Positions 6,462-14,894 of a DNA stretch of 64,000 bases are shown here, piece after piece. Positions within the stretch are counted from its first letter, which is position 1. Every line of letters starts with the position of its first letter. Under the pieces are notes generated by a model. It saw only the letters and a program-made list of their open reading frames with translations. It ran no database searches and was not told the DNA's origin. The translations under genes and the position numbers were made by a program. The stretch comes from Nevskia sp035651715 (lineage in GTDB: Bacteria; Pseudomonadota; Gammaproteobacteria; Nevskiales; Nevskiaceae): assembly GCA_035651715.1 (NCBI GenBank), contig DASRFD010000053.1:1-64000 (forward strand), in the 5' to 3' direction.

Positions 6462-7631
6462 TTAGCGGCGGACGAAGGCCTGTTCCTTTTCCTCGGGCTT
6501 CATCTGCATCTTCCTCACCATCTCGTCGTCCATCAGGTTCTGCGCGGCGCGGCGTGACTCGAGCTTGATGCGCAGGCGCAGCTCGTTCTGCGAGTCCGCG
6601 TTGCGGATCGCCTCCTCGTAGCCGATCACGCCCTTCTCGAACAGCTCGAACAGGAACTGGTCGAAGGTGAACATGCCCTGCTCGTTGGAGCGGCCCATCA
6701 CTTCCTTGATGCCGGCCACCTCGCCCTTGAAGATCAGGTCCGAGATCAGCGGCGAGTTGATCAGGATCTCCATCGCCGCGACGCGGCCGCCGGACTCGCG
6801 CCGCACCAGGCGCTGCGAGATGATGGCGCGCAGGTTCAGCGACAGGTCCATCAGCACCTGCTCGCGCTTCTCCTCGGGGAAGAAGTTGATGATGCGGTCC
6901 AGCGCCTGGTTGGAGCTGTTGGCGTGCAGCGTCGACAGCACCAGGTGGCCGGTTTCGGAGAACTGCACGGCGTATTCCATCGTCTCGCGGGTGCGGATTT
7001 CGCCGATCTGGATCACGTCCGGCGCCTGGCGCAGGGTGTTTTTCAGCGCGTTTTCCCAGGAGAAGGTGTCGGCGCCGACCTCGCGCTGCGTCACCAGGCA
7101 GCCCAGGTGCGGGTGCACGTATTCGACCGGGTCCTCGATGGTGATGATGTGGCCGCGCGAGTTGGCGTTGCGGTAGCCCAGCATCGCCGCCAGCGAGGTG
7201 CTCTTGCCCGAGCCGGTGGCGCCGACCATCAGCACCAGGCCGCGCTTGGCCATGACGATCTGCTTGAGCTGCTCCGGCAGCTGCAGCTGCTCGAACGTCG
7301 GGATCTCGGTGGTGATGGTGCGCAGCACGCCGCCGACCTGGCCCATCTGCACGAAGCAGCTGACGCGGAAGCGGCCGATGCCCGGCGGCGCGATGGCGAA
7401 GTTGCACTCGTTGGTGGCTTCGAACTCCTTGACCTGGCGGTCGCTCATCAGCGAGCGGATCAGCAGCGCCGAGTTCTCGCCCGACAAGGGCTTGTCCATC
7501 ACCGGCGTCACCTGACCGTCCAGCTTCATCGCCGGGGGGAAGCCCGCGGTGATGAACAGGTCCGACCCGCCCTTCTGCTTCATCACAGTCAGCAGCTGCT
7601 GGATGAGCTTTATCGCCTGGTCGCGTTCCAT
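6462..7631 (-). CDS. pilU: Type IV pilus retraction ATPase PilU
   Basis: 389 residues. Walker A GATGSGKS lies at 137-144, Walker B is DVIQIGEI and the His box is LSTLHANS. The long C-terminal extension (RRAAQNLMDDEMVRKMQMKP) is typical of PilU. PilU proteins act with PilT to power pilus retraction and twitching motility at the cytoplasmic face of the inner membrane. It lies 21 bases downstream of pilT and 18 upstream of a further paralogue. Confidence 0.95.
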   Translation of the reverse strand: MERDQAIKLIQQLLTVMKQKGGSDLFITAGFPPAMKLDGQVTPVMDKPLSGENSALLIRSLMSDRQVKEFEATNECNFAIAPPGIGRFRVSCFVQMGQVGGVLRTITTEIPTFEQLQLPEQLKQIVMAKRGLVLMVGATGSGKSTSLAAMLGYRNANSRGHIITIEDPVEYVHPHLGCLVTQREVGADTFSWENALKNTLRQAPDVIQIGEIRTRETMEYAVQFSETGHLVLSTLHANSSNQALDRIINFFPEEKREQVLMDLSLNLRAIISQRLVRRESGGRVAAMEILINSPLISDLIFKGEVAGIKEVMGRSNEQGMFTFDQFLFELFEKGVIGYEEAIRNADSQNELRLRIKLESRRAAQNLMDDEMVRKMQMKPEEKEQAFVRR

Positions 7632-7652
7632 GCTCCTGCTCCGTTATTCCTG

Positions 7653-8714
7653 CTAGTAGCTGCCCGACCCCATCGAGGCGGTGAAGTCGTTCTTGTTCTC
7701 GGCGCGGGCCCGTGCCTCGGCCACGTCCACCAGGCCGCGCTTGACCAGGTCCTTGAGGCACTGGTCCAGCGTCTGCATGCCGTCCTTGGCGCTGGTCTGG
7801 ATGGTCGAATACATCTGCGCGATCTTGTTCTCCTTGATCAGCGCGCGCACCGCCGGGGTGGCGATGAGGATTTCGTGCGCCGCGATGCGGCCGCCGCCGC
7901 GCCGCTTCATCAGGGTCTGGGCGATCACCGCGCGCAGGCCGGTGGACAGCATCGCGCGCACCATGTCCTTCTCGGCCGCCGGGAACACGTCGACCACGCG
8001 GTCGATGGTCTTGGAGGCGGACGTGGTGTGGAGCGTGCCGAACACCAGGTGGCCGGTTTCGGCGGCGGTCAGCGCCAGGCGGATCGTCTCCAGGTCGCGC
8101 ATTTCGCCGACCAGGATGGTGTCCGGGTCCTCGCGCAGCGCCGAGCGCAGCGCTTCGGAGAAGCCCAGCGTGTCGCGGTGCACCTCGCGCTGGTTGACCA
8201 GGCACTTCTTCGACTGGTGCACGAACTCGATCGGATCCTCGATGGTGAGGATGTGGCCGAAGTCGTTCTCGTTGATGTAGTTGACGATCGCCGCCAGGGT
8301 GGTCGACTTGCCCGAGCCGGTGGGGCCGGTGACCAGCACCAGGCCGCGCGGCGTCTCGGCGATGTCCTTGAAGATCGACGGCGCTTTCAGGTCCTCCAGG
8401 GTCAGCACCTTGCTCGGAATGGTGCGGAACACCGCGCCGGAGCCGCGCGCCTGGGTGAAGGCGTTGACGCGGAAGCGCGCCAGGCCGGGGATTTCGAAGG
8501 AGAAGTCGGTTTCGAAGAACTCGTCGTAAGCCTTGCGCTGCCGGTCGTTCATGATGTCGTAGATCATGTCGTGGACCTGCTTGTGGTCCAGCGGCGGCAG
8601 GTTGATGCGCTTGAGGTCGCCGTCGACACGGATCATCGGCTCGACGCCGGCCGACAGGTGCAGGTCCGAAGCGCCCTGCTTCACGCTGAAAGTCAGCAGC
8701 TGTGCGATATCCAC
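7653..8714 (-). CDS. pilT: Type IV pilus retraction ATPase PilT
   Basis: 353 residues beginning MDIAQLLTFSVKQGASDLHLSAG, a standard PilT start. Walker A is GPTGSGKS (130-137), Walker B DTILVGEMRDLET, His box FGTLHTTSA, and the C-terminal PilT signature appears as AVRALIKE. It hydrolyses ATP to depolymerise and retract the pilus. First gene of the three-gene minus-strand operon and divergent from yggS, the usual gammaproteobacterial neighbourhood. A possible promoter, TTCAGC-N16-TATTAT (minus strand, -10 opposite 8772-8777), lies upstream. Confidence 0.97.
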   Translation of the reverse strand: MDIAQLLTFSVKQGASDLHLSAGVEPMIRVDGDLKRINLPPLDHKQVHDMIYDIMNDRQRKAYDEFFETDFSFEIPGLARFRVNAFTQARGSGAVFRTIPSKVLTLEDLKAPSIFKDIAETPRGLVLVTGPTGSGKSTTLAAIVNYINENDFGHILTIEDPIEFVHQSKKCLVNQREVHRDTLGFSEALRSALREDPDTILVGEMRDLETIRLALTAAETGHLVFGTLHTTSASKTIDRVVDVFPAAEKDMVRAMLSTGLRAVIAQTLMKRRGGGRIAAHEILIATPAVRALIKENKIAQMYSTIQTSAKDGMQTLDQCLKDLVKRGLVDVAEARARAENKNDFTASMGSGSY

Positions 8715-8849
8715 GACGTCGAAACTCCCGTTCGGGCCGGCGCGGGGCGGCGCCCGCCCTGGCCCCTAGAAATAATACAAACTCCCCCAGTCCGCTGAAG
8801 TTATCGGCAAACCCGGCGGACGGCAAGCGTATGTCCATAAACTAGGCAA

Positions 8850-9563
8850 ATGAACGACATAGCCGGCAATCTGGCGGCGGTACTTCAAGCCGTCAAAAGG
8901 GCGTCGCTGGCCGCCGGCCGGCCGCCGGCCGCGGTGCGCCTGGTCGCCGTGTCCAAGACCTTCCCGCCCTCGGCGATCCGCGCCGCCGCCGCGGCCGGAC
9001 AGCGCGCCTTCGGCGAAAACTACCTGCAGGAGGCGCTCGGCAAGATGGCTGACCTGCAAGACCTGGGCCTGGAATGGCACTTCATCGGCCCGGTGCAGAG
9101 CAATAAGACCCGTGAGCTGGCGGCGCGCTTCGACTGGGTCCACGGCGTCGAGCGCCTGAAGATCGCCGAACGCCTCTCCGCCCAGCGCCCGCCGGACCTC
9201 CCGCCGTTGGACGTCTGCGTGCAGGTCAACGTCTCCGGCGAAGCCAGCAAGTCCGGCTGCGCCCCGGCCGAGGCGCCGGCCCTGTGCGCCGCCGTCGCCG
9301 CCCTGCCGCGCCTGCGCCTGCGCGGCCTGATGACGATTCCGCAGGCGGCCGAGACCCCGCAGCGCGCGCGCCCGGCGTTCCGCGCCCTGGGCGAGCTGCA
9401 CCGGGCGATCCGCGGCGCCGGCGCCGTCGATGCGGCGCTGTTCGACACCCTGTCGATGGGCATGTCGGACGATTTCGAGGCCGCCATCGCCGAGGGCGCC
9501 ACCCTGGTGCGCATCGGCAGCGCCATCTTCGGCAGGCGCACGGGAAAGGGCGCAGAGGGGTAA
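8850..9563 (+). CDS. yggS: YggS/PLPBP family pyridoxal phosphate homeostasis protein
   Basis: 237 residues with the PLP-binding Lys at residue 36 (RLVAVSKTFP), the segment FGENYLQEALGKM, WHFIGPVQSNK, and the phosphate-binding end SMGMSDDFEAAIAEGATLVRIGSAIFG. The protein is a single-domain PLP carrier that affects vitamin B6 and amino acid homeostasis and has no known catalytic reaction. Divergent from pilT, as in many Gammaproteobacteria; rpiA follows after 71 bases. Confidence 0.96.
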   Translation: MNDIAGNLAAVLQAVKRASLAAGRPPAAVRLVAVSKTFPPSAIRAAAAAGQRAFGENYLQEALGKMADLQDLGLEWHFIGPVQSNKTRELAARFDWVHGVERLKIAERLSAQRPPDLPPLDVCVQVNVSGEASKSGCAPAEAPALCAAVAALPRLRLRGLMTIPQAAETPQRARPAFRALGELHRAIRGAGAVDAALFDTLSMGMSDDFEAAIAEGATLVRIGSAIFGRRTGKGAEG

Positions 9564-9634
9564 GGCCGGCCAGGCAGCCATCGCCGGCGCATTTGCGTTT
9601 ATCCTTTGCGCCTCTTCCCCTCGCCTCTCGCCCC

Positions 9635-10297
9635 ATGAGCCAGGACGCCGCCAAGAAAGCCGCCGCCGAAGCCGCCCTCAAGTACGTCGTTCCGGGAGAG
9701 ATCCTGGGCGTCGGCACCGGCTCCACCGTCAATTTTTTCATCGACGCCCTGGCCGGGCTGAAGCACGACATCCCGGGTGCGGCCTCCTCCTCCGAGGCCA
9801 GCAGCGCGCGGCTCAAGGCGCTCGGCATCCCGGTGGTGGACCTCAACAGCGCCGGCACCCTGTCGATCTACGTCGACGGCGCCGACGAGTCCAATCACCG
9901 CCTGCAGCTGATCAAGGGCGGCGGCGCGGCGCTGACCCGCGAGAAGATCGTCGCCGCCGCCAGCCGCAAGTTCATCTGCATCGCCGACGAGTCCAAGCTG
10001 GTGCCGGTGCTGGGCAAGTTCCCGCTGCCGGTGGAAGTGATCCCGATGGCCCGCTCCTATGTCGCCCGCGAGCTGGTCAAGCTCGGCGGCATGCCGGAAT
10101 GGCGCGAGAAGGTGGTCACCGACAACGGCAACGTCATCCTCGACGTCGCCGGCCTGTCGATCACCGACCCGGTGAAGCTGGAGGAGCAGATCAGCCTCAT
10201 CGCCGGTGTGGTGACGGTGGGCCTGTTCGCCCGCCGCCCCGCCGATGTGCTGATCCTCGGCTCGGCGGCCGGCGTGCGCGAGTTGAAAGCGGGCTGA
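9635..10297 (+). CDS. rpiA: Ribose-5-phosphate isomerase A
   Basis: 220 residues from ATG 9635; the frame is open upstream, but the family start is MSQDAAKKAAAEAALKYV. Signatures: GTGSTVNFFIDAL, SSSEASSARLKALGI, YVDGADESNHRLQLIKGGGAALTREKI (active site) and KFPLPVEVIPMA. It interconverts ribose 5-phosphate and ribulose 5-phosphate in the non-oxidative pentose phosphate pathway. Same strand as yggS, but probably its own unit. Confidence 0.97.
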   Translation: MSQDAAKKAAAEAALKYVVPGEILGVGTGSTVNFFIDALAGLKHDIPGAASSSEASSARLKALGIPVVDLNSAGTLSIYVDGADESNHRLQLIKGGGAALTREKIVAAASRKFICIADESKLVPVLGKFPLPVEVIPMARSYVARELVKLGGMPEWREKVVTDNGNVILDVAGLSITDPVKLEEQISLIAGVVTVGLFARRPADVLILGSAAGVRELKAG

Positions 10298-10406
10298 GAG
10301 CATCGCGGCGCCCGGCAAACGACGGCCGAAGCAGCCGGGGCAGCCAGCTGGCGGAGTTGCGGCTGCGCCTCCCGCGGCTAGGGCGGCGCGGCCAGCCGCC
10401 GAACCC

Positions 10407-10625
10407 TCATAGGCCTTCCAGCTTGGCCCGCAGGTCGCTGTACAGGTCCTGCACCATCTTCTCGTTGCCGGCCTCGGCTTCCACCACCACCGTGTCCTCG
10501 CCGGAGATGAAGAGGGTCAGGGTATAGAGATCGCCGTCCTCGGCCAGCTCCAGCATGCGGATCTCGGACAGCCTGACCAGCGTGGTCCGGTTCTGGAATT
10601 CGATCTCGACAAACTTGCTGCCCAT
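10407..10625 (-). CDS. Small hypothetical protein
   Basis: 72 residues from ATG 10625. The sequence (FVEIEFQNRTTLVRLSEIRMLELAEDGD, then LTLFISGEDTVVVEAEAGNEKMVQDL) alternates beta-strands and ends in a helix. It looks like a small folded domain rather than a chance frame. No family recognised. It starts 61 bases after the VOC gene and could be co-transcribed with it. Confidence 0.55.
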   Translation of the reverse strand: MGSKFVEIEFQNRTTLVRLSEIRMLELAEDGDLYTLTLFISGEDTVVVEAEAGNEKMVQDLYSDLRAKLEGL

Positions 10626-10686
10626 TGCTGCGCTTTCCCTGGTTGTGACCGGGCAAATGCAGCAAACGCCATGCCATTTTTCCGGC

Positions 10687-11079
10687 CTACTCCGGCCGGT
10701 GGCACACCGCCTCGACGTTGTGTCCGTCCGGGTCGATGACGAAGGCGCCGTAGTAGTGGGCGTGGTAATGCGGGCGCAGGCCCGGCGCGCCGTTGTCGCG
10801 GCCGCCGGCGGCCAGCGCCGCGCGGTGGAAGGCGTCCACGGCGGCACGGTCGGCGGCGGCGAAAGCCACGTGCAGGCAGCCGCGCAGCGCGCCGCCGGCG
10901 CGGCCGCCGATCCAGAAGTACGGCTTGCCGGCCTCGCCGAAGCCGACATGCGCATCGCCGCCGGTCTGCCCGGCCGTCAACTCCATCAACATGACGATGC
11001 CCAGCGGCGCCAGTGCGCGCTCGTAAAAGACCTTGGCGCGCCCGAGGTCGGTGACGGAAAAGCCGATATGGTCCAGCAT
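10687..11079 (-). CDS. VOC (glyoxalase/bleomycin-resistance fold) family protein
   Basis: 130 residues with a single vicinal oxygen chelate domain: N-terminal MLDHIGFSVTDLGRAKVFYERALAPLG, a middle LHVAFAAADRAAVDAFHRAALAAGG, and the C-terminal YYGAFVIDPDGHNVEAVCH. The usual metal ligands appear as His4, a central His and the Glu near the C-terminus. Members dimerise and may isomerise or modify small molecules. The substrate cannot be read from the sequence. Confidence 0.9.
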   Translation of the reverse strand: MLDHIGFSVTDLGRAKVFYERALAPLGIVMLMELTAGQTGGDAHVGFGEAGKPYFWIGGRAGGALRGCLHVAFAAADRAAVDAFHRAALAAGGRDNGAPGLRPHYHAHYYGAFVIDPDGHNVEAVCHRPE

Positions 11080-11170
11080 GGTGCGCTCCGCCTGAGGGGA
11101 GCGCCGAGCTTAGCAAGGCGGCGCGGCCAGCCCGCCGCGGCTAAGATCGCGGTACGACGGAGGGCCACCG

Positions 11171-11470
11171 ATGATGGGAGCCGAGGGATTCGAAGACCTG
11201 GCCGGCATGGGCCGCCTGGTGCTGCTGGCGCGCGTGCTGGAGCCGGTGCAGGCGCACATCCTGCAAGGCCGCCTGCAGGCCGAGGGCATCCCGGTGTTTG
11301 TCGCCGATGGCCAGCTGGTGCAGACCAACCCGCTGTGGACTTTCGCCCTGGGCGGCGTGCGGGTGCTGGTGCCGGAGCATCTGCTGGAGCGGGCGCGGGC
11401 GGTGATGGCTGCGCTGGAGGAAGGGCGCTACGCCCTCGACGAGGACGCAGCGCCGGATACGACAGGCTGA
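11171..11470 (+). CDS. DUF2007-type putative signal-transducing protein
   Basis: 99 residues. The core VLLARVLEPVQAHILQGRLQAEGIPVFVADGQLVQTNPLWTFALGGVRVLVPEHLLERARAVMAAL has the DUF2007 pattern ('A..L....IPA.v.de..........GGVRV.V...d...A..ll'). The family has a small ferredoxin-like fold and is annotated as possible signalling proteins without a proven role. Divergent from the VOC gene; it ends 17 bases from the convergent RNA-binding gene. Confidence 0.8.
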   Translation: MMGAEGFEDLAGMGRLVLLARVLEPVQAHILQGRLQAEGIPVFVADGQLVQTNPLWTFALGGVRVLVPEHLLERARAVMAALEEGRYALDEDAAPDTTG

Positions 11471-11486
11471 ACCGCGCGGGCCTGCC

Positions 11487-11762
11487 TCAGCGGCGATAAC
11501 CGCCGCGGCCGCCGCCTTTCATGTCCTTCTTCTCTTCGTTGACCCGCAGCAGGTTGCCGCGCAGGTCCTTGCCGTTGAGGCCGGCGATAGCGGCACGCGC
11601 CTCATGGCCTTCCATCTCGACGAAGCCGAAACCGCGGCATTTGCCGGAGAACACGTCGTGGGCCAGCTTGATCGAGCGCACCCGGCCGTGGGCCGAGAAC
11701 AGCTCGGTGATTTCCTTTTCGGTGGCGTCGGACGGCAGGTTGCCGGCATAGATCTTCAGCAT
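11487..11762 (-). CDS. RRM-type RNA-binding protein
   Basis: 91 residues forming one RNA recognition motif: RNP2 is KIYAGNLP at residues 3-10 and RNP1 is CRGFGFVEM around residue 42-50. A short Gly/Arg tail (KGGGRGGYRR) follows. These proteins bind RNA and often accompany DEAD-box helicases. Here it lies immediately downstream of rhlE on the same strand (80-base gap), supporting a shared role in RNA remodelling. Confidence 0.93.
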   Translation of the reverse strand: MLKIYAGNLPSDATEKEITELFSAHGRVRSIKLAHDVFSGKCRGFGFVEMEGHEARAAIAGLNGKDLRGNLLRVNEEKKDMKGGGRGGYRR

Positions 11763-11842
11763 GTGGTGCTCCTAGGTGAACGTCCTGTCGAATTGCCGGC
11801 CGTCCCTGACCGGCGGCGAATCGAATGGAAAGCGGGTGCCGC

Positions 11843-13147
11843 TTAATGAACCTTGCGCGACTTGCCGGCGCGGCGCTCGGCGTCGCGCTGCGCCTGGCTG
11901 GGGCCCCTGCCGTGACGGAACCCGCCCTTGCCCGGCGGCTGGGGCCGCTGCGGCTGGTGGCGCTGCACGTTCTCGGGCAGCTTCACCGCCACGTGGCGCG
12001 CGCTCTCCTCGGCCGTCGGCGGCGAGCCCGGCTCGAACCCCGGCACCGGCGCGGAAGGGATCTGCTTGCGCAGCAGCTTCTCGATGTCCTTGAAGAACTG
12101 GCGCTCGTCCGGGCTGACCAGCGACACCGCCTCGCCCGCCATGCCGGCGCGGCCGGTGCGGCCGATGCGGTGGACGTAGTCCTCCGGCACGTTGGGCAGC
12201 TCGTGGTTGATGACGTGCGGCAGCTGGTCGATGTCGATGCCGCGCGCGGCGATGTCGGTGGCCACCAGGACCCGCACCTTGCCGGCCTTGAAATCGGCCA
12301 GGGCCTTGGTGCGTGCGTTCTGCGACTTGTTGCCGTGGATCGCGGCGGTGGTGATGCCGTGGCGCTCCAGCTGCTCGGCCAGGCGGTTGGCACCGTGCTT
12401 GGTGCGGGTGAACACCAGCACCTGCTGCCAGTCGCCGCTCTTGACCAGGTGGGCGATCAGGCCGGTCTTGCGCGCCTTGTCCACCGGGTGGGCGCGCTGC
12501 ACCACCAGCTCGGCGGCGGTGTTGCGCGGCGCCACGTCGACCGTGACCGGATCGTGCAGCAGGCCTTCCGCCAGCTTGCGGATCTCGGGGTTGAAGGTGG
12601 CGGAGAACAGCAGGTTCTGGCGCTTCTTCGGCAGCACCGCGAGCACCTTGCGGATGTCGCGGATGAAGCCCATGTCGAGCATGCGGTCGGCCTCGTCCAG
12701 CACCAGCACATCGATCAGCGACAGGTTCACCGTCTTCTGCTGCATGTGGTCGAGCAGGCGGCCCGGCGTGGCGACGATGATGTCGACGCCCCGCTTCAGC
12801 AGGTCGATCTGCGGGTTGATGCCGACGCCGCCGAAGATCACCGCCACCTTGGGCTTGATGTGGCGGCCGTAGGCGCGCATCGACTCGGCGACCTGCGCGG
12901 CAAGCTCGCGCGTCGGCACCAGCACCAGCACGCGCGGGCCCGGGCGGCCGGCGCCGGCGAGCTTGTTGAGGATCGGCAGGGTGAAGGCGGCGGTCTTGCC
13001 GGTGCCGGTCTGCGCGGCGGCGAGCAGGTCGCGGCCGGACAGCACCATCGGAATGGCCTGCTTCTGGATCGGGGTGGGATCGGCGTAGCCCTCTTCGGCG
13101 ATGGCACGCAGCAACTCGGGCGCAAGGCCCAGGTCGGAAAACGACAT
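11843..13147 (-). CDS. rhlE: DEAD-box ATP-dependent RNA helicase RhlE
   Basis: 434 residues with the full motif set: Q motif around PTPIQKQAIP, motif I AQTGTGKT, Ia PTRELA, Ib TPGRLLD, II VLDEADRMLDMGF, III SAT, and C-terminal IATDIAARGIDI and HRIGRTGRAG. The basic Gln/Pro/Gly-rich tail (after about residue 380) matches RhlE-type RNA-binding extensions. It unwinds short RNA duplexes in ribosome assembly or RNA decay. The 245-base upstream gap separates it from a divergent lipoprotein gene. Confidence 0.95.
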   Translation of the reverse strand: MSFSDLGLAPELLRAIAEEGYADPTPIQKQAIPMVLSGRDLLAAAQTGTGKTAAFTLPILNKLAGAGRPGPRVLVLVPTRELAAQVAESMRAYGRHIKPKVAVIFGGVGINPQIDLLKRGVDIIVATPGRLLDHMQQKTVNLSLIDVLVLDEADRMLDMGFIRDIRKVLAVLPKKRQNLLFSATFNPEIRKLAEGLLHDPVTVDVAPRNTAAELVVQRAHPVDKARKTGLIAHLVKSGDWQQVLVFTRTKHGANRLAEQLERHGITTAAIHGNKSQNARTKALADFKAGKVRVLVATDIAARGIDIDQLPHVINHELPNVPEDYVHRIGRTGRAGMAGEAVSLVSPDERQFFKDIEKLLRKQIPSAPVPGFEPGSPPTAEESARHVAVKLPENVQRHQPQRPQPPGKGGFRHGRGPSQAQRDAERRAGKSRKVH

Positions 13148-13393
13148 TTCTAGCTGACTCCTGAAGGCGCCACACCGCGCAAAGCGCGCGGAACCGGTTC
13201 AGGCAGGTTGTATGGGTGGGCCGATGTCCTCATGACATCGGCCGCGTTTGCTGGACAGCCGGGGGCGGCTACAGGGGCGCAACCGGAGCGCCGCTTCAAA
13301 CTGGGTACATTTTACAACATTAGCGGCGTTCACGCTCGTGTCCGCCGCCTGGCGGTATGCTGCCCTCCCCAATCACCCGCAAAGGATGCGCCG

Positions 13394-13954
13394 ATGAACA
13401 AGACCCTGGCTGCCGGTTTGCTGCTCAGCGCCACGCTGGCCGTGGCCGGCTGCTCGCAGAAGTCTCCTGACCAGAATCAGGCCAACCAGTCCAAGGGAGC
13501 GCCCGCGGCTCCGGACGTCACCAATCCCAACCCCGCCGCCAGCGCGCCGAACGCTCCGGGCATGCCGCCCGCGGGCGCCAGCTCCACCGCCGCGCCGCGC
13601 CAGAAGGCACCGGAAGGCACGGCGGTCAGCTTCACCGGCATCAAGGACGGCGACACCGTGACCAGCCCGTTCAAGGTCGGCTTTGCCGTCACCGGCGCGA
13701 AGATCGCACCGGCCGGCACCGCCGACGCCGGCACCGGCCATTTCCACCTGCTGATCGACACCGACACGCTGCCGCCGCAGGACGCGCCGCTGCCGGCCAG
13801 CGACAAGGTGAAGCACTATGGCAAGGGCCAGACCGAGGACACCGTGACCCTGCCGCCGGGTCCGCATACCCTGCAGATCGAGCTGGCCGACGGCGCGCAT
13901 GTGCCGTTCGATCCGCCGGTGCTGTCCGACAAGATCACGGTCACGGTGAAGTAA
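13394..13954 (+). CDS. DUF4399-type lipoprotein
   Basis: 186 residues from ATG 13394, preceded by an AAAGGA Shine-Dalgarno. The signal peptide ends in the lipobox TLAVAGC (Cys20 or so), predicting a lipid-anchored envelope protein. A low-complexity Asn/Ala/Pro linker (about residues 25-75) follows, then a domain with SFTGIKDGDTVTSPFKVGFAVTG, GTGHFHLLIDTD and LPPGPHTLQIELADGAH. That domain is the DUF4399 pattern found in periplasmic proteins of unknown function. Ends at a strong terminator. Confidence 0.88.
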   Translation: MNKTLAAGLLLSATLAVAGCSQKSPDQNQANQSKGAPAAPDVTNPNPAASAPNAPGMPPAGASSTAAPRQKAPEGTAVSFTGIKDGDTVTSPFKVGFAVTGAKIAPAGTADAGTGHFHLLIDTDTLPPQDAPLPASDKVKHYGKGQTEDTVTLPPGPHTLQIELADGAHVPFDPPVLSDKITVTVK

Positions 13955-13987
13955 GAAGGCGTCTGCCCCAGGCGACAGTGCGCATCG

Positions 13988-14019
13988 AAAAAAGCCCCGC
14001 CGTGGCGGGGCTTTTTTTT
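13988..14019 (+). terminator. Intrinsic terminator after the DUF4399 gene
   Basis: GCCCCGC/GCGGGGC hairpin (13994-14000 and 14005-14011) with a short loop, an A-run before it and eight T residues after it. Confidence 0.9.
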
Positions 14020-14069
14020 GGCTGCGAATCGACTACAGTGTGGATGCTGCGATTCAAGGACGAACGCGC

Positions 14070-14876
14070 ATGACATCGCCGAATGGAATCACCCTGCCTG
14101 CGGCCGCAGGCGTGCCTGCCGTTGCCCCATCGACCCCGAACAGCCGCCGGCGAAGGCCGCCGGGCCGCTACCTCCCGGCCCTGCTTGCCGCGCTGGCCGG
14201 CTGCACCGACAACGCTTTCTACGTGCGGTCTGGCGATTCGGCGGGAATCCCCATCGACACGCTGGGGCTGGATGCCGCCGCCCTCGACCGGCAGACGCTG
14301 GACGTCGCGGTCACCTTCAAGTCCGACGGCGTGGTGCAGCCCTACTCCTCCGATACCCTGTTCCGCTCGGTCCAGGCCGGCCTCAAATCCGGCGGCTTCG
14401 AGCGGCTGCACCGCTGGGGCGGCCGCCAGACCGACGTATCGCGCGAGATCGCCGCGATGACGCCGGCGGATCCGGGGGCGGTGGAGATGTGCGCCATACC
14501 GCGCCTGCTGGTGCTGGTGGAGAACCACCCCGACCTGCGCGATGGCACGGAGGCGAAATACTTCGTTTCCGGCATGACCTTCGGCGCCTGGAGCCTGAGC
14601 AAGCCCACCGACCGCTACGACATCACCCTGGCGTATCGCGACGCGCACGGCCGGACGCGCGTCTATCGCGGCCACCAGGACCTGATCTTCTCGACCGGTT
14701 CGACGGTGTTCGGCCGCGACGAGGAGGCCGTGGCCGGCCTGCGCCGCTACGACGATCCGCTGGCGGCCTTCGGCGCCGTGATGAACAACTCGATCAGGGG
14801 CGGCCCCGGCGTAGTCCAGGTGGGGCGGCCCGAGTTCGAGGCGCAGGCCGCGAACGCCGCAGGCGCCGGGCGCTGA
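14070..14876 (+). CDS. Putative lipoprotein of unknown function
   Basis: 268 residues from ATG 14070. Residues 1-35 are a Pro/Arg-rich lead. A hydrophobic stretch then ends in the lipobox LLAALAGC (Cys45). The long polar lead before the signal core is unusual and suggests either an atypical signal or a missed later start. The mature part (SGIPIDTLGLDAAALDRQTLDVAVTF onward) has no family I recognise. Likely an envelope protein by its lipobox. Confidence 0.6.
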   Translation: MTSPNGITLPAAAGVPAVAPSTPNSRRRRPPGRYLPALLAALAGCTDNAFYVRSGDSAGIPIDTLGLDAAALDRQTLDVAVTFKSDGVVQPYSSDTLFRSVQAGLKSGGFERLHRWGGRQTDVSREIAAMTPADPGAVEMCAIPRLLVLVENHPDLRDGTEAKYFVSGMTFGAWSLSKPTDRYDITLAYRDAHGRTRVYRGHQDLIFSTGSTVFGRDEEAVAGLRRYDDPLAAFGAVMNNSIRGGPGVVQVGRPEFEAQAANAAGAGR

Positions 14877-14894
14877 CGCCGGCGCGGCGCCGGT

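Noticed and set aside
6343..8838. 831-codon open frame on the minus strand over the pil genes
   Set aside because: Very rich in Arg, Gly, Pro and His, overlaps three clear ATPase genes in another frame; a GC-driven shadow.
11772..13175. 467-codon minus-strand frame overlapping rhlE
   Set aside because: It lies in another frame of the same strand and has a Pro/Arg/Gly composition; rhlE has all helicase motifs.
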